A stretch of 64,000 bases of DNA from positions 153,369 to 217,368 of the forward strand of contig NZ_JBEXMJ010000012.1 of assembly GCF_040610475.1 (NCBI RefSeq), in the 5' to 3' direction. The position numbers and the translations under genes are program-made. The DNA comes from Actinopolymorpha sp. NPDC004070 (lineage in GTDB: Bacteria > Actinomycetota > Actinomycetes > Propionibacteriales > Actinopolymorphaceae). Below, one piece after another: positions 9,456 to 17,738 of this stretch. How positions within the stretch are numbered: the stretch's first letter is position 1; each line of letters opens with the position of its first letter. The notes under the pieces were generated by a model. The model saw nothing but the letters and a program-made list of their open reading frames with translations. It made no database searches and had not been told where the DNA came from.

Positions 9456-10274
9456 CTAACGTCCAGCCAGCTTGGCTACGACCGGAGCGAGCGTGTCGGC
9501 GAAGTCGGCGCCGAAGACGAAGTACGAGAAGCCGAACTCCTCCCGTCGACGCTGGATCTCCTCGGCGGCCGCCGAGGGATCGGCCGGAAGCGCGGCCAGG
9601 GAGTCCGCCGCGTGAAGCGCGGCAGTGTCGGTGTCGGGAGGCGCCATGAACGGTGCGACGCTGTCGCCGATCACCGCCACGTGCTGTGAGAGTTCGACGT
9701 CTCGACCGGGGCGGAATTCGCGTACCACTCGCTGAATTTCGGACCGAGCATCTCCTGGCATCAGCGCGAAGGTGACCGTGTCCGCGAGATCGGCCGCCAG
9801 CGCCAGGGCCTTCGGACCCCGTACTGCCATCACCACCGGTGTGTGGAGGTCGGGGCCGTCGAGATCTCGCAGCGCCGTCACGGTGTCACGCACCTGGGCC
9901 AGCCGCTCGCCCGGCGGCACGACGGGCAGTTGGAGGTCTTCGATGCCAGGCCTGCCGATACCGATGCCCATCTCGAAGCGACCCTCGGTGAGCACCGACA
10001 GCGAGTGCGCTTCCCACGCGGTGCTCCAGGACTGGCGCAGCGCTGAGGCGTACACCCAGGTGCCCACCCGCAGGTCGGCAAGGCAGGCGGCGACGGCCAG
10101 GGTGGGACCAGGCGCCGGCTGCCATCGTGGGACGTCGGGCATCAGCAGTGTGGAGTAGCCGAGGTCGGCGATGCGGCGCACCCGGTCTCGCCACGTCGGC
10201 AGGTCGGATCTGAGCGGGGCGACCGCCCCGAACCGGAACGGTCTGGTGCCGGCGCTTGCCGTCGAATCGGTCAT
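9456..10274 (-). CDS. LLM-class F420/flavin-dependent oxidoreductase
   Basis: 272 aa luciferase-like monooxygenase fold. Diagnostic stretches are RFGAVAPLR at the N-terminus, LTEGRFEMGIGIGRPG in the middle, and FVFGADFADTLAPVV at the C-terminus. The pattern fits the TIGR03621-type F420-dependent group of actinobacteria. First gene of a likely two-gene operon with the PNPOx-like protein. Substrate not determinable. Confidence 0.8.
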   Translation of the reverse strand: MTDSTASAGTRPFRFGAVAPLRSDLPTWRDRVRRIADLGYSTLLMPDVPRWQPAPGPTLAVAACLADLRVGTWVYASALRQSWSTAWEAHSLSVLTEGRFEMGIGIGRPGIEDLQLPVVPPGERLAQVRDTVTALRDLDGPDLHTPVVMAVRGPKALALAADLADTVTFALMPGDARSEIQRVVREFRPGRDVELSQHVAVIGDSVAPFMAPPDTDTAALHAADSLAALPADPSAAAEEIQRRREEFGFSYFVFGADFADTLAPVVAKLAGR

Positions 10275-10379
10275 CGTTCCTGTCCTTGTTGGAGATAGTC
10301 AGTGGTACGCCAGTCAGACGGGCACCGCCGTCGAAACTCATCGGCGGCGTCGTCAGAGAAAACGGCCCCTGGCGGTCGG

Positions 10380-10964
10380 CTACCGCAGCCAGGTCACCTT
10401 GGCGAGGTCGGTGGTGAGCTCGACGTCGCGCCACGCCCTCATGTCGTGGCTGCCCGGGCTGACTCGGGAGATGACGACGGGGGTCTGGTCGAGGTGCCGG
10501 TGCAGGTGCGTCGCGTCGTCCTGCGCGGGGCAGAACTCGTCCTTGATGTTCGATTTCTGTACGCAGACGATGACGACGGGAAGCCCGCCCTCGTGAGGGC
10601 CGTCCGTGGGGAAGAAGTAGACCGACCAGGACGCGGCCGGCGCGATCGTCACGTCCGGAGACCCCGAGCCGTCGAAGGACCCCGAGTCGAACGAACCTGG
10701 GTCGTCGAACGACCCCGAGGTGGCTCCGTCGCTGCTGGTCTCGGGTTCGTAATCGCGGGCGAAGTCGTACCCGGGCGGAAGGATCGTGGGCAGGACCGGC
10801 CGGATGCCCTCGACCTGCCTGAGCTGTTCCTCGACAGCCCTGCGCTCGTGCAGGTCGGGTGGTGAGTCCTGGGGATTCGGCGCACTCACGATGCTGCTGA
10901 CGCCGACGATCAGAGCGACCACACCGAAGATCACCCATGGCGGTATCAGTCGAGGCGAGTCCAC
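10380..10964 (-). CDS. Hypothetical membrane-anchored protein
   Basis: 194 aa with one N-terminal membrane segment (PPWVIFGVVALIVGVSSIVSA), then a charged linker, a low-complexity Gly/Ser/Asp run (SFDDPGSFDSGSFDGSGSPD) and a compact extracytoplasmic part with two Cys. The GTG start is followed directly by the anchor. No family recognised. Codon usage is normal for the window. Confidence 0.6.
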   Translation of the reverse strand: MDSPRLIPPWVIFGVVALIVGVSSIVSAPNPQDSPPDLHERRAVEEQLRQVEGIRPVLPTILPPGYDFARDYEPETSSDGATSGSFDDPGSFDSGSFDGSGSPDVTIAPAASWSVYFFPTDGPHEGGLPVVIVCVQKSNIKDEFCPAQDDATHLHRHLDQTPVVISRVSPGSHDMRAWRDVELTTDLAKVTWLR

Positions 10965-11182
10965 AGCCGGATCCTGTCAGCCTTCCGCCCGTCCGGCCAG
11001 AGGTAGCCCGTGGGCTCCCCTCCCATGTGGCGGAGAGAGTGTGGCACAGATGATCACTGATCCGCGACGGCCCCGACGTCCGGAAACGTGTTTCGACTTT
11101 TCTCACCTGTTGGCTACCCAGACAGCCGGGTGGCGATCTAGGTTCTGAGGACTCGAGAAGACCTGACGATTGTGAGGTGCTC

Positions 11183-12250
11183 ATGTCGCTACGTCATGCG
11201 CTGGCAGCGTTGGCCGTGCTGCCGGTTGTCGCCGTACCGGTGACCGCACAGGCCGCCTCCGCGACGGGACCGGAGGTGTTGCCGCAGAAGACCCAATTCG
11301 ACCTGCAGGCGCACCGCGGCGGTATCGGGATGACCACCGAGGAGTCGCTGCAGGGGTTCGCCAAGGCTCTGCGGCTGGGGGTCACCACCTTGGAACTGGA
11401 CGCGCACGTCACCAAGGACGAGAAGGTCGTCGTCAACCACGACCGGCAGATCAGTGCCCAGAAGTGCCGCGACACCGAGCCTGTCACGCCGGGCGATCCG
11501 ATGTATCCGTACGTCGGCAAGTACATCAAGGACCTGACGCTCGCTCAGATCAAGACGATGGACTGCGGATACCAGCAGCTGCCCGGGTTCCCTGAGCAGG
11601 AGGTGATCCACGGCTTCCGGATGGTCGAGCTCAAGGACGTGCTGAATCTCGTCAGGAGCTACAACGCCAACCAGGTGAAGCTGAACATCGAGACAAAGGT
11701 GGAGGCGGGCGCGCCGGAGCAGACCGCGCCACGCGGGTTGTTCGTTCGCCGGGTGTACGAGGAAATCCACGCCTCCGGAATCGAGGACCAGGTGACCATC
11801 CAGTCGTTCGACTGGGGCGCACTGATGGAGATGCATCGGCTCGCGCCGACGTATCCTCTGGTGGCGTTGACGAACTACGACTTCCTCCAGGTGGGCCAGC
11901 CCGGCGCCTCGCCGTGGCTCGGCGGGATCGACGTCGACGACTACGACGGAGACTTCGTGAAGGCCGCCGACGCTGTCCCTGGCGTCACGGCGCTCTCTCC
12001 GGTGTACGGGTTCCCGCAGAACGGAACGATCAGCGACCCCGCGTTCCGCTTCTACGTCAGTGACGACATGGTGTCCGAGGCACACGCGCGTGGCCTGAAG
12101 GTCGTCCCGTGGACCTGCGACGACCCCGCCACCGTCGAGGCCCTCATGGACATGGGCATCGACGGCATCATCACCAACTACCCGAACCACGTCCGACAGA
12201 TCATGGCCGACCGCGGCATGCGACTGCCCAAGGCCTACCAACCCCGCTGA
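11183..12250 (+). CDS. Secreted glycerophosphodiester phosphodiesterase
   Basis: 355 aa. After a signal peptide ending AQAA, the GDPD catalytic signatures appear in order: QAHRGG (catalytic His-Arg), ESLQGFAKAL, LELDAHVTKD (metal-binding Glu and Asp) and VVNHD (second His), with VPWTCDDP and MGIDGIITNYP near the end. It should hydrolyse glycerophosphodiesters to glycerol-3-phosphate outside the membrane. ATG 11183 with a GTGAGG site is preferred over the GTG two codons upstream. Confidence 0.9.
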   Translation: MSLRHALAALAVLPVVAVPVTAQAASATGPEVLPQKTQFDLQAHRGGIGMTTEESLQGFAKALRLGVTTLELDAHVTKDEKVVVNHDRQISAQKCRDTEPVTPGDPMYPYVGKYIKDLTLAQIKTMDCGYQQLPGFPEQEVIHGFRMVELKDVLNLVRSYNANQVKLNIETKVEAGAPEQTAPRGLFVRRVYEEIHASGIEDQVTIQSFDWGALMEMHRLAPTYPLVALTNYDFLQVGQPGASPWLGGIDVDDYDGDFVKAADAVPGVTALSPVYGFPQNGTISDPAFRFYVSDDMVSEAHARGLKVVPWTCDDPATVEALMDMGIDGIITNYPNHVRQIMADRGMRLPKAYQPR

Positions 12251-12258
12251 GCCGTGGG

Positions 12259-13047
12259 TCACAGCCCGGGCGGCGGGCGGTGCTCTCCCGGAGGGGGGCC
12301 TGCCTCTGGCCCGGGCCTCTCTCCGGGGGGAGGCGTTCGTTCGTAGCCCGATTCATCGGAACGCCTGACGGACTCGCGACGGCTCCTCTCCGCCCGCTCC
12401 TCCTGACTCCGGCGGTAGGCGTCCTCCAACATCCGTTGTGCGATGGGACGGCCACCGAGACCGAAGGCCAGGGCGAGGCCGAGGGCGAGTGCTCCCATGG
12501 TCGCCGCGAACGCGATCTGCACGATCTGCTCGGCGATCCTCAGTTGCTGAAGGATCATGAAGCCCGCGATGACCATGATCAGTGCGGGAAGGACGGTCCC
12601 GGCGACCTTTCCGGTCGGGCTGTCGCCCATGGCCCGGTTGACCGCGGCGCCAACGAGGCCGGCGAGGATCGCCGCGACCACGAAGATGATGATCGCCGCG
12701 ACGATGTTCGGCAGGTACGCGATGACCCGGTACATGAACGCCGTGAGCGCCGCGATGTGGAGTACGCCCACCGCCACGAAGACGAAGATCAGGAAGACGA
12801 TCCAGAAGACAATTCGGGCGATCAGATGCGCCGGACTGTCGCCGGCCACGGCGGACAGGTACCTGTGCGCATGGGAGTCGTGCAGGCGTCGATCGATTCC
12901 CACCTTCTCGAGGATCTTGCGTACGGCGGCCGCAACCAGTCTGGCCACGATGTAGCCGATGACGAGAAGGATCAGGAATCCGACGAGGTTGGGGAGAAAT
13001 CCGATCACCCGGTCCAGAGCCGGGCGTAAACCTTCAGCCACGTACAT
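12259..13047 (-). CDS. Conserved TM-helix (MscS-related) membrane protein
   Basis: 262 aa. It opens with the amphipathic helix plus membrane segment of 'conserved TM helix' proteins (FLPNLVGFLILLVIGYIVARLVAAAVRKIL) and repeats the pattern at YLPNIVAAIIIFVVAAILAGLVGAAV, with further membrane helices to residue 215. The C-terminal 45 residues are a Pro/Arg/Glu-rich tail ending PPPGEHRPPPGL. The beta-domain of true MscS channels is absent. TTGGGGG precedes the ATG. Convergent with the GDPD gene, stops 8 bases apart. Confidence 0.75.
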   Translation of the reverse strand: MYVAEGLRPALDRVIGFLPNLVGFLILLVIGYIVARLVAAAVRKILEKVGIDRRLHDSHAHRYLSAVAGDSPAHLIARIVFWIVFLIFVFVAVGVLHIAALTAFMYRVIAYLPNIVAAIIIFVVAAILAGLVGAAVNRAMGDSPTGKVAGTVLPALIMVIAGFMILQQLRIAEQIVQIAFAATMGALALGLALAFGLGGRPIAQRMLEDAYRRSQEERAERSRRESVRRSDESGYERTPPPGERPGPEAGPPPGEHRPPPGL

Positions 13048-13298
13048 GACAAACCCCCAAGCCGACGATGATGGGCCAACCGGCGTCGTGTCAGTTGCCG
13101 GCCGATGGACCGGAACCCAATTCGGAGGATCGCCGGCCTGACGCTCGGCCCGTTTGCAACATTTGCCCGACGAAATTGCGTAGCCAAGGGGCGGACGTCC
13201 TCGCCGGGAACGTCGTGGGTCACCGCGTCGGGTCCAGTGGGCAGGACGCGTGCGGCAGGTGAGCCCTTGACCCGGGGCGGAGGTGGGGCTACCTTGCC

Positions 13299-13320
13299 CT
13301 TTAAACCACTAGGTTGAAAG
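13299..13320. promoter_or_regulatory. Candidate ArsR operator over the ribosome site
   Basis: The imperfect palindrome CTTTAAACC-ACTA-GGTTGAAAG (8 of 9 arm bases pair) ends inside the AAAGGAG ribosome site of the following ArsR gene. Its place and symmetry fit autorepression by that winged-helix protein; this is inference. Confidence 0.45.
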
Positions 13321-13328
13321 GAGCGGCG

Positions 13329-13679
13329 GTGCCGGCCGACACGCTGTCCAGGGTCTTCACGGCCCTGGCCGACCCGACCCGCCGCGACATGGTGGCCCGG
13401 CTCGCCGTAGGCGACGCCACCGTGAACCAGCTCGCCGAGCCGTACCAGATCAGCGTGCAGGCCGTGTACAAACATCTGCGCGTGCTGGAGCAGGCGGGCA
13501 TGGTGCGCAGGTTGCGCGGCCCGCAGCCGCGGCCGGTGCACCTGGAGACCGAGGCGCTCGACCTGTTGGACGAATGGGTCGAGCGATACCGCCGGATGGC
13601 CGAGCAACGCTATCAGCGCCTGGACCGCGTGCTGGCCGAACTGACCGAGGCCGACGAACCCGAGGAGCACCAGGCATGA
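13329..13679 (+). CDS. ArsR-family winged-helix regulator
   Basis: 116 aa regulator: FTALADPTRRDMVARLAVGDATVNQLAEPYQISVQAVYKHLRVLEQAGMV is the canonical ArsR wHTH, of the SdpR-like type without metal-binding cysteines. The GTG at 13329 has AAAGGAG 6 bases away and is preferred to the upstream TTG. Its stop overlaps the start of the SRPBCC gene (ATGA), so regulator and partner are translationally coupled. Confidence 0.9.
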   Translation: MPADTLSRVFTALADPTRRDMVARLAVGDATVNQLAEPYQISVQAVYKHLRVLEQAGMVRRLRGPQPRPVHLETEALDLLDEWVERYRRMAEQRYQRLDRVLAELTEADEPEEHQA

Positions 13680-14146
13680 CCAGCATCGAGGCGGACCGCA
13701 CGGTCCCCGTCATCCGGACAACGCGCGAGTTCCGGGCCACCCCTGCGCAACTGTTCCGGGCACACACCGACGCCGAGCTGTTCAGGCGGTGGATCGGTCC
13801 GGACACCATGAGCACCCGGATCGACTCGTGGGACGCGCGGACCGGCGGCAGTTATCGGTACGTCTCCATTGCCGCCGACGGTGCGGAGTACGGATTCCGT
13901 GGCTGCTTCCACGACGTACGCCCCGACCGGATCGTGCAGACCTTCACCTACGAGGGCGAGCCCGACGGGGTGGTCCTGCAGACCCTGTGGTTCGACGACC
14001 TCGGCAACGGCCGAAGCGGGCTGCGCACCCAGTCGCTGGTGGAGAGTTTCGAGGTACGCGACGCCTGGCTGAAGAGCGACATGGAGACCGGCGTGGAAGA
14101 CGGCTACGCCAAACTCGAGAGGATGCTGTCCGATGGCACTGTCTGA
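13676..14146 (+). CDS. SRPBCC/AHSA1-family protein
   Basis: 156 aa START-like lipid- or ligand-binding fold. FRATPAQLFRAHTDAELFRRWIGPD and the late VEDGYAKLERML match the AHSA1 group usually paired with ArsR regulators. The ATG at 13676 overlaps the regulator stop; the open frame extends upstream but inside the regulator. Middle gene of a three-gene coupled operon. Ligand unknown. Confidence 0.85.
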   Translation: MTSIEADRTVPVIRTTREFRATPAQLFRAHTDAELFRRWIGPDTMSTRIDSWDARTGGSYRYVSIAADGAEYGFRGCFHDVRPDRIVQTFTYEGEPDGVVLQTLWFDDLGNGRSGLRTQSLVESFEVRDAWLKSDMETGVEDGYAKLERMLSDGTV

Positions 14147-14711
14147 CCTGTCCCCGGCCGAACGGCACCGCCAGGTCGCCGGCGCATTCACCGATCGCGT
14201 CCGTGGTGCGAAGGACTGGGACGTCCCGGCGCCGGTCGACGGCTGGAACGCGCGGGACGTCGTACGTCACCTGGTCGAGTGGCTCCCACCGTTTCTTTCC
14301 GGCGGCACCGGCGTCGAGTTGCCCACGGGTCTCAGTGTTGACGAGGACCCGGTCGCGGCGTGGGAGGCACAGTGCGCCGCGGTGCAAGCGCTGCTTGACG
14401 ACCCGGAGACCCCGCAACGAATGCTTGCCAACCCGCACATCGGGGAAGTACCCCTGGATCGCGCGATCGACCAGTTCTACACCTCCGACGTGTTCATGCA
14501 CACCTGGGACCTCGCCCGCGCCACCGGACAGGACGACCGGCTCGAGCCCGAGTTCTGCGCGGCTCTGCTGAGCGGCATGGAGCCGATCGAGGACCTGCTG
14601 CGTTCCTCGGGCCAGTACGGCCCGGCCGTACCCGTTCCCGACGACGCGGACGCGCAGACCAGGATGCTCGGCTACATCGGACGCGACCCGTTCTGGACGA
14701 CGCCGCGCTGA
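14133..14711 (+). CDS. TIGR03086-like mycothiol-dependent DinB-fold protein
   Basis: 192 aa. The N-terminus contains the WDVPAPVDGWNARDVVRHLVEW pattern of maleylpyruvate-isomerase N-terminal/DinB-fold proteins, whose histidines bind a metal. A second likely metal His is in DVFMHTWDLARATG. It overlaps the SRPBCC gene by 14 bases, so the ArsR, SRPBCC and DinB-fold proteins are made together. This gene trio is common in actinobacteria; its role is not established. Confidence 0.85.
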   Translation: MALSDLSPAERHRQVAGAFTDRVRGAKDWDVPAPVDGWNARDVVRHLVEWLPPFLSGGTGVELPTGLSVDEDPVAAWEAQCAAVQALLDDPETPQRMLANPHIGEVPLDRAIDQFYTSDVFMHTWDLARATGQDDRLEPEFCAALLSGMEPIEDLLRSSGQYGPAVPVPDDADAQTRMLGYIGRDPFWTTPR

Positions 14712-14766
14712 CGGAGGGCTGTGGTGACGTGCGCGTAGTGCCACCTGGGTCTTCCAGTCCGCGGGG

Positions 14767-15012
14767 ATGCAACGCCTCGTCACCGCGCTTCTTCCCCCAG
14801 CGGCGGAGACCACATCGGTTCAGTTGCACGCGGATCACGACGAGTGGTTTCGGCGTTTTGAGGCAGATCCGGATCGGCCGAGCGTGAACGACTTCTACCG
14901 AAGCCGATACGAGGGCGCCCAGGAAACTCCGGCCGACCACGGGGTGAAGACCGATGGGCTGACCCCGATGGAGGTCGCGCACGAGGTGGCCGCCGTCATC
15001 AACCTGGCGTGA
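14767..15012 (+). CDS. Hypothetical 81-aa protein or remnant
   Basis: A frame of 81 codons between the two ArsR modules. It carries HADHDEWFRRFEADPDRPSVNDFYRSRY, which has the feel of the C-terminal half of a small P-loop phosphotransferase but lacks any Walker motif. No ribosome site is visible, and its 5' part may be missing. Could be a truncated gene or a chance frame. Confidence 0.3.
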   Translation: MQRLVTALLPPAAETTSVQLHADHDEWFRRFEADPDRPSVNDFYRSRYEGAQETPADHGVKTDGLTPMEVAHEVAAVINLA

Positions 15013-15093
15013 GGTGGCCGGCCTCCACCCGGAGCACGCGCAGAAGCCCGGCGGCGTGGGCGTTCGCCGAGGGGCGAAGGCTCGGCTTGACGC

Positions 15094-15109
15094 ATGCCGA
15101 TATGGGCAT
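15094..15109. promoter_or_regulatory. Candidate operator of the second ArsR gene
   Basis: ATGCC-GATATG-GGCAT is an inverted repeat ending at a possible start codon (ATG 15110) and 12 bases before the preferred start at 15122. The neighbouring GCATGC and CATATG are themselves palindromes. Autoregulation by the ArsR protein is an inference from position. Confidence 0.35.
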
Positions 15110-15121
15110 ATGATTGCGGCC

Positions 15122-15463
15122 ATGGCACGAGCAGCGACGACGTCGGACGTCTTCAACGCGATCGCGGAGCCTCAGCGCCGGCAGATGCTGGTGCTGCTGC
15201 GGGCTGGTGAGCGGCCGGTGACCGACCTGGCCCAGGAGCTGGGCATGAGTCAGCCGCGGGCGTCCAAGCACCTGCGGGTGCTCCGCGAGGTCGGGCTGGT
15301 GCGTGATCGCAAGGCGGGCAAGCAGCGTCTGTACGGCCTCGACGCCCGCGGGCTGCGGCCAGTCCACGAGTGGGCCGGCGGGTTCGAGCGGTTCTGGAAC
15401 GAGAGCTTCGACCGGCTCGACGCGTACGTGCAGGACCTGAAACAGGCACGGCAGGAGGAGTAG
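15122..15463 (+). CDS. ArsR-family winged-helix regulator
   Basis: 113 aa. NAIAEPQRRQMLVLLRAGERPVTDLAQELGMSQPRASKHLRVLREVGLVRDRKAGKQRLY is a complete ArsR wHTH with wing. The C-terminus (WAGGFERFWNESFDRLDAYVQDLK) is the tail typical of the SRPBCC-paired type. An in-frame ATG at 15110 is possible. First gene of an operon with SRPBCC and DHFR-like genes. Confidence 0.9.
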   Translation: MARAATTSDVFNAIAEPQRRQMLVLLRAGERPVTDLAQELGMSQPRASKHLRVLREVGLVRDRKAGKQRLYGLDARGLRPVHEWAGGFERFWNESFDRLDAYVQDLKQARQEE

Positions 15464-15466
15464 CTG

Positions 15467-15973
15467 ATGAGCGCGACAGGACGAGGAGAGCCGGCGCGGT
15501 CCGCGACGGCCGACCGGGAGATCGTCATCTCCCGGGTCGTCGCCGCCCCACGGGAGTTGGTGTTCGAAGCGTTCACCGAGGTCCGGCATCTGTCGCGGTG
15601 GTGGGGGCCGGACGGGTTCAGCACGACCACGCAGTCGTTCGAGTTCCGCGTCGGCGGGGAGTGGGACTTCGTGATGCACGGGCCGGACGGTACGGACTAC
15701 AGGGAGTGGATCTCCTGGACCGAGATTGCCCCGCCGGAGCGGATCGCCTTGCTGCACGGGGAGTCTCGCGGCGACCCGAACGCCTTCGAGTCGGTGCTGA
15801 CGTTCGAGCCCGACGGTGCGGCCACCCGGCTCGAGATGCGCACGGTGTTCCCCACCAGGGAACTCCGCGAGGAAGCGGTGGAGAAGTACCACGCGATCGA
15901 GGGCGGCCGGCAGACCCTGAGCAACCTGGCTGCGTACGTCACCGAGATTGCCCGGAAGGGGGCGGAGGGCTGA
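15467..15973 (+). CDS. SRPBCC/AHSA1-family protein
   Basis: 168 aa. VIVSRVVAAPRELVFEAFTE-like N-terminus, HLSRWWGPDGFSTTTQSFEFRVGGEWDFVMHGPDG and a terminal helix (GGRQTLSNLAAYV) identify the AHSA1 group. It starts 3 bases after the ArsR stop and overlaps the next gene (TGATG). Second, independent ArsR-SRPBCC pair within 3 kb. Ligand unknown. Confidence 0.88.
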   Translation: MSATGRGEPARSATADREIVISRVVAAPRELVFEAFTEVRHLSRWWGPDGFSTTTQSFEFRVGGEWDFVMHGPDGTDYREWISWTEIAPPERIALLHGESRGDPNAFESVLTFEPDGAATRLEMRTVFPTRELREEAVEKYHAIEGGRQTLSNLAAYVTEIARKGAEG

Positions 15974-16593
15974 TGGCCGGCAAGGTGTTCTTCAGCGTGT
16001 CGATGTCGCTGGACGGCTTCATCGCGCCCGAGACCTCCGAGGAGCTGATGGGGCGGCAGTGGATGGAGCTGCAGCGGTGGGTGTTCCCGCTCCGGTTCTT
16101 CCGGGAGAACCTCAAGCTCGGCAACGGCGGGGAGGAAGGGCGCGACAACGACATCGCGCGGGAGACGTACGAACGCACCGGCGTGAGCGTCATGGGCAAG
16201 CGCATGTTCGACGCCGGTGAGCAGATGTGGCCGGAGGACGCGCCGTTCCACACGCCGGTCTTCGTCGTCACACACGAGAAGCGTGATACGTGGGAACGAC
16301 CCGGAGGAACGACCTTCCATTTCGTCAACGACGGCATCGAATCCGCGCTCGACCAGGCTCGGGTGGCGGCCGGTGACCGGGACGTCCGCATCGCCGGCGG
16401 CGGCGAAACCATCCTGGAGTTCGTGAACGCCGGCCTGGTCGACGAGTTCTCGATCGCGCTCTCACCCGTATTGTTCGGCTCCGGGATCCGTTTGTTCGAA
16501 GGCGTGGATGCCGGCCGCATCGCCCTGAAGCAGGTCGGCGCGGAGCACTCCCCGAGGGTGACGCACCTGACCTACGCCGTCCGGGAACGGTAG
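15973..16593 (+). CDS. DHFR/RibD C-terminal-like reductase
   Basis: 206 aa. KVFFSVSMSLDGFIAPE is the first strand and loop of the dihydrofolate reductase/RibD C-terminal fold, followed by VMGKRMFDAGEQMW and the NADPH-binding IAGGGETILEFVNAGLVDEFSIALSPVLFGSG. The start overlaps the SRPBCC stop, closing the operon. Such reductases are common partners of ArsR-SRPBCC genes; substrate unknown. Confidence 0.88.
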   Translation: MAGKVFFSVSMSLDGFIAPETSEELMGRQWMELQRWVFPLRFFRENLKLGNGGEEGRDNDIARETYERTGVSVMGKRMFDAGEQMWPEDAPFHTPVFVVTHEKRDTWERPGGTTFHFVNDGIESALDQARVAAGDRDVRIAGGGETILEFVNAGLVDEFSIALSPVLFGSGIRLFEGVDAGRIALKQVGAEHSPRVTHLTYAVRER

Positions 16594-16657
16594 GCGCGTA
16601 GGCGCACCGCGGAGGGCGCGAGCGGTATCCGCCCGCGCCCGCGCAGTATTTCGACGC

Positions 16658-17545
16658 TCAGCCGCCCACCGCGTCGTGTGGGAAAGCTTCCGCGGCCAAC
16701 GTCCGTCCAGGGCGCATCCGGGGCGCCGTCGGCATCACGATCGTGCGGCGGGCCGGAGTCAGGCGGGCCATCAACTCCTCCGACGGCAGGTAGTTCATGC
16801 GGGACGCGAGCAGGTGGGGTGCGTACCGGTAGATCAGAACTCGTCGTTCGCCCGGATTCGTACGCGGCATCGAACCGTGGCAGATCCCGTCGGTGAACAT
16901 CAGTGCGTCACCGGCGCGCAGGTGCACCTCCCGCATGCCGATTGCCTGGTCCGCGCTGTGCCCGGCGTTCCAGTTGCTGTGCGGGTGCACGCTGTGCGCC
17001 TTGTGACTGCCCGGGACAATTGTCGTCGCGCCGTCGCCCTCACCGATGTCGGTCAGCGCCATCAGGATGTTGATCTGGCCGACGGCCCAGTTGCCGTTGT
17101 GCCAGCGGAAAAGCCCCGTGAACCGTACGTTGTCGCCGCCGGAGTGCATCGGGATGTAGCCGCCGCTGCGCCGGACGTTCAGGAAGCACTCGTCGATCCG
17201 CAACTTCTGGTGCGCGCCGGAGATGATGTAACGGCGCACCTCGTCGATCCATGACGGGTGGTCGATCAGCTCCTCGAAGGCCGGGCCTCCTTCGATGATG
17301 TTCTGGAAGTTGACGCCATCCTCGGCGCCGTACGTGTGCACCTCGACGTCGCCGATCCACTCCCCCGGACGCAGCGCGTTGAGATCTTGACTGTCCACCC
17401 AGGTGTTGATCGCTCGCAGTTGGTCTCCGCTGAGCGCACCGCGGAGGATGCGGTAACCGTTGACGTCGAAGAGGTAGTCGCGTTCCTGCCGGGTGAGGTC
17501 TTCGCCGCTGGGTGAGACGACGTCGGCGTCAGCCACTGTGGACAT
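16658..17545 (-). CDS. Phytanoyl-CoA dioxygenase-family protein
   Basis: 295 aa Fe(II)/2-oxoglutarate oxygenase. A likely iron-binding HxD-like element is in IPMHSGGDN, the distal His in ICHGSMPRTN, and the following GERRVLIYRY supplies the 2-oxoglutarate-binding Arg. TGANTAIVPGSHK-like text (GDGATTIVPGSHKAHS) is the family signature. GGGGG lies 7 bases before the ATG. Substrate unknown; it stands alone. Confidence 0.85.
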   Translation of the reverse strand: MSTVADADVVSPSGEDLTRQERDYLFDVNGYRILRGALSGDQLRAINTWVDSQDLNALRPGEWIGDVEVHTYGAEDGVNFQNIIEGGPAFEELIDHPSWIDEVRRYIISGAHQKLRIDECFLNVRRSGGYIPMHSGGDNVRFTGLFRWHNGNWAVGQINILMALTDIGEGDGATTIVPGSHKAHSVHPHSNWNAGHSADQAIGMREVHLRAGDALMFTDGICHGSMPRTNPGERRVLIYRYAPHLLASRMNYLPSEELMARLTPARRTIVMPTAPRMRPGRTLAAEAFPHDAVGG

Positions 17546-17738
17546 CTGGTAACCCCCAGGAAATGGAGCCGTTCTGCCTTCTGCTCCAGACTGGCATGTT
17601 CCGGAGCATCTCCGCAGTACCGCTCGTGCCGCCTGGTTGATTCTGGTCAGGTGATCTCACTGGGCCGGTTCGTGGTCGTTGCGAGCTGTCAGCTGATCGT
17701 GGAGAGGGAGCCTCCACCGTCGCCGCGGCCTGCATTGC

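Noticed and set aside
11105..11176. Sigma-70-like promoter before the GDPD gene
   Set aside because: TTGGCT and TAGGTT are present but their spacing does not fit a -35/-10 pair.
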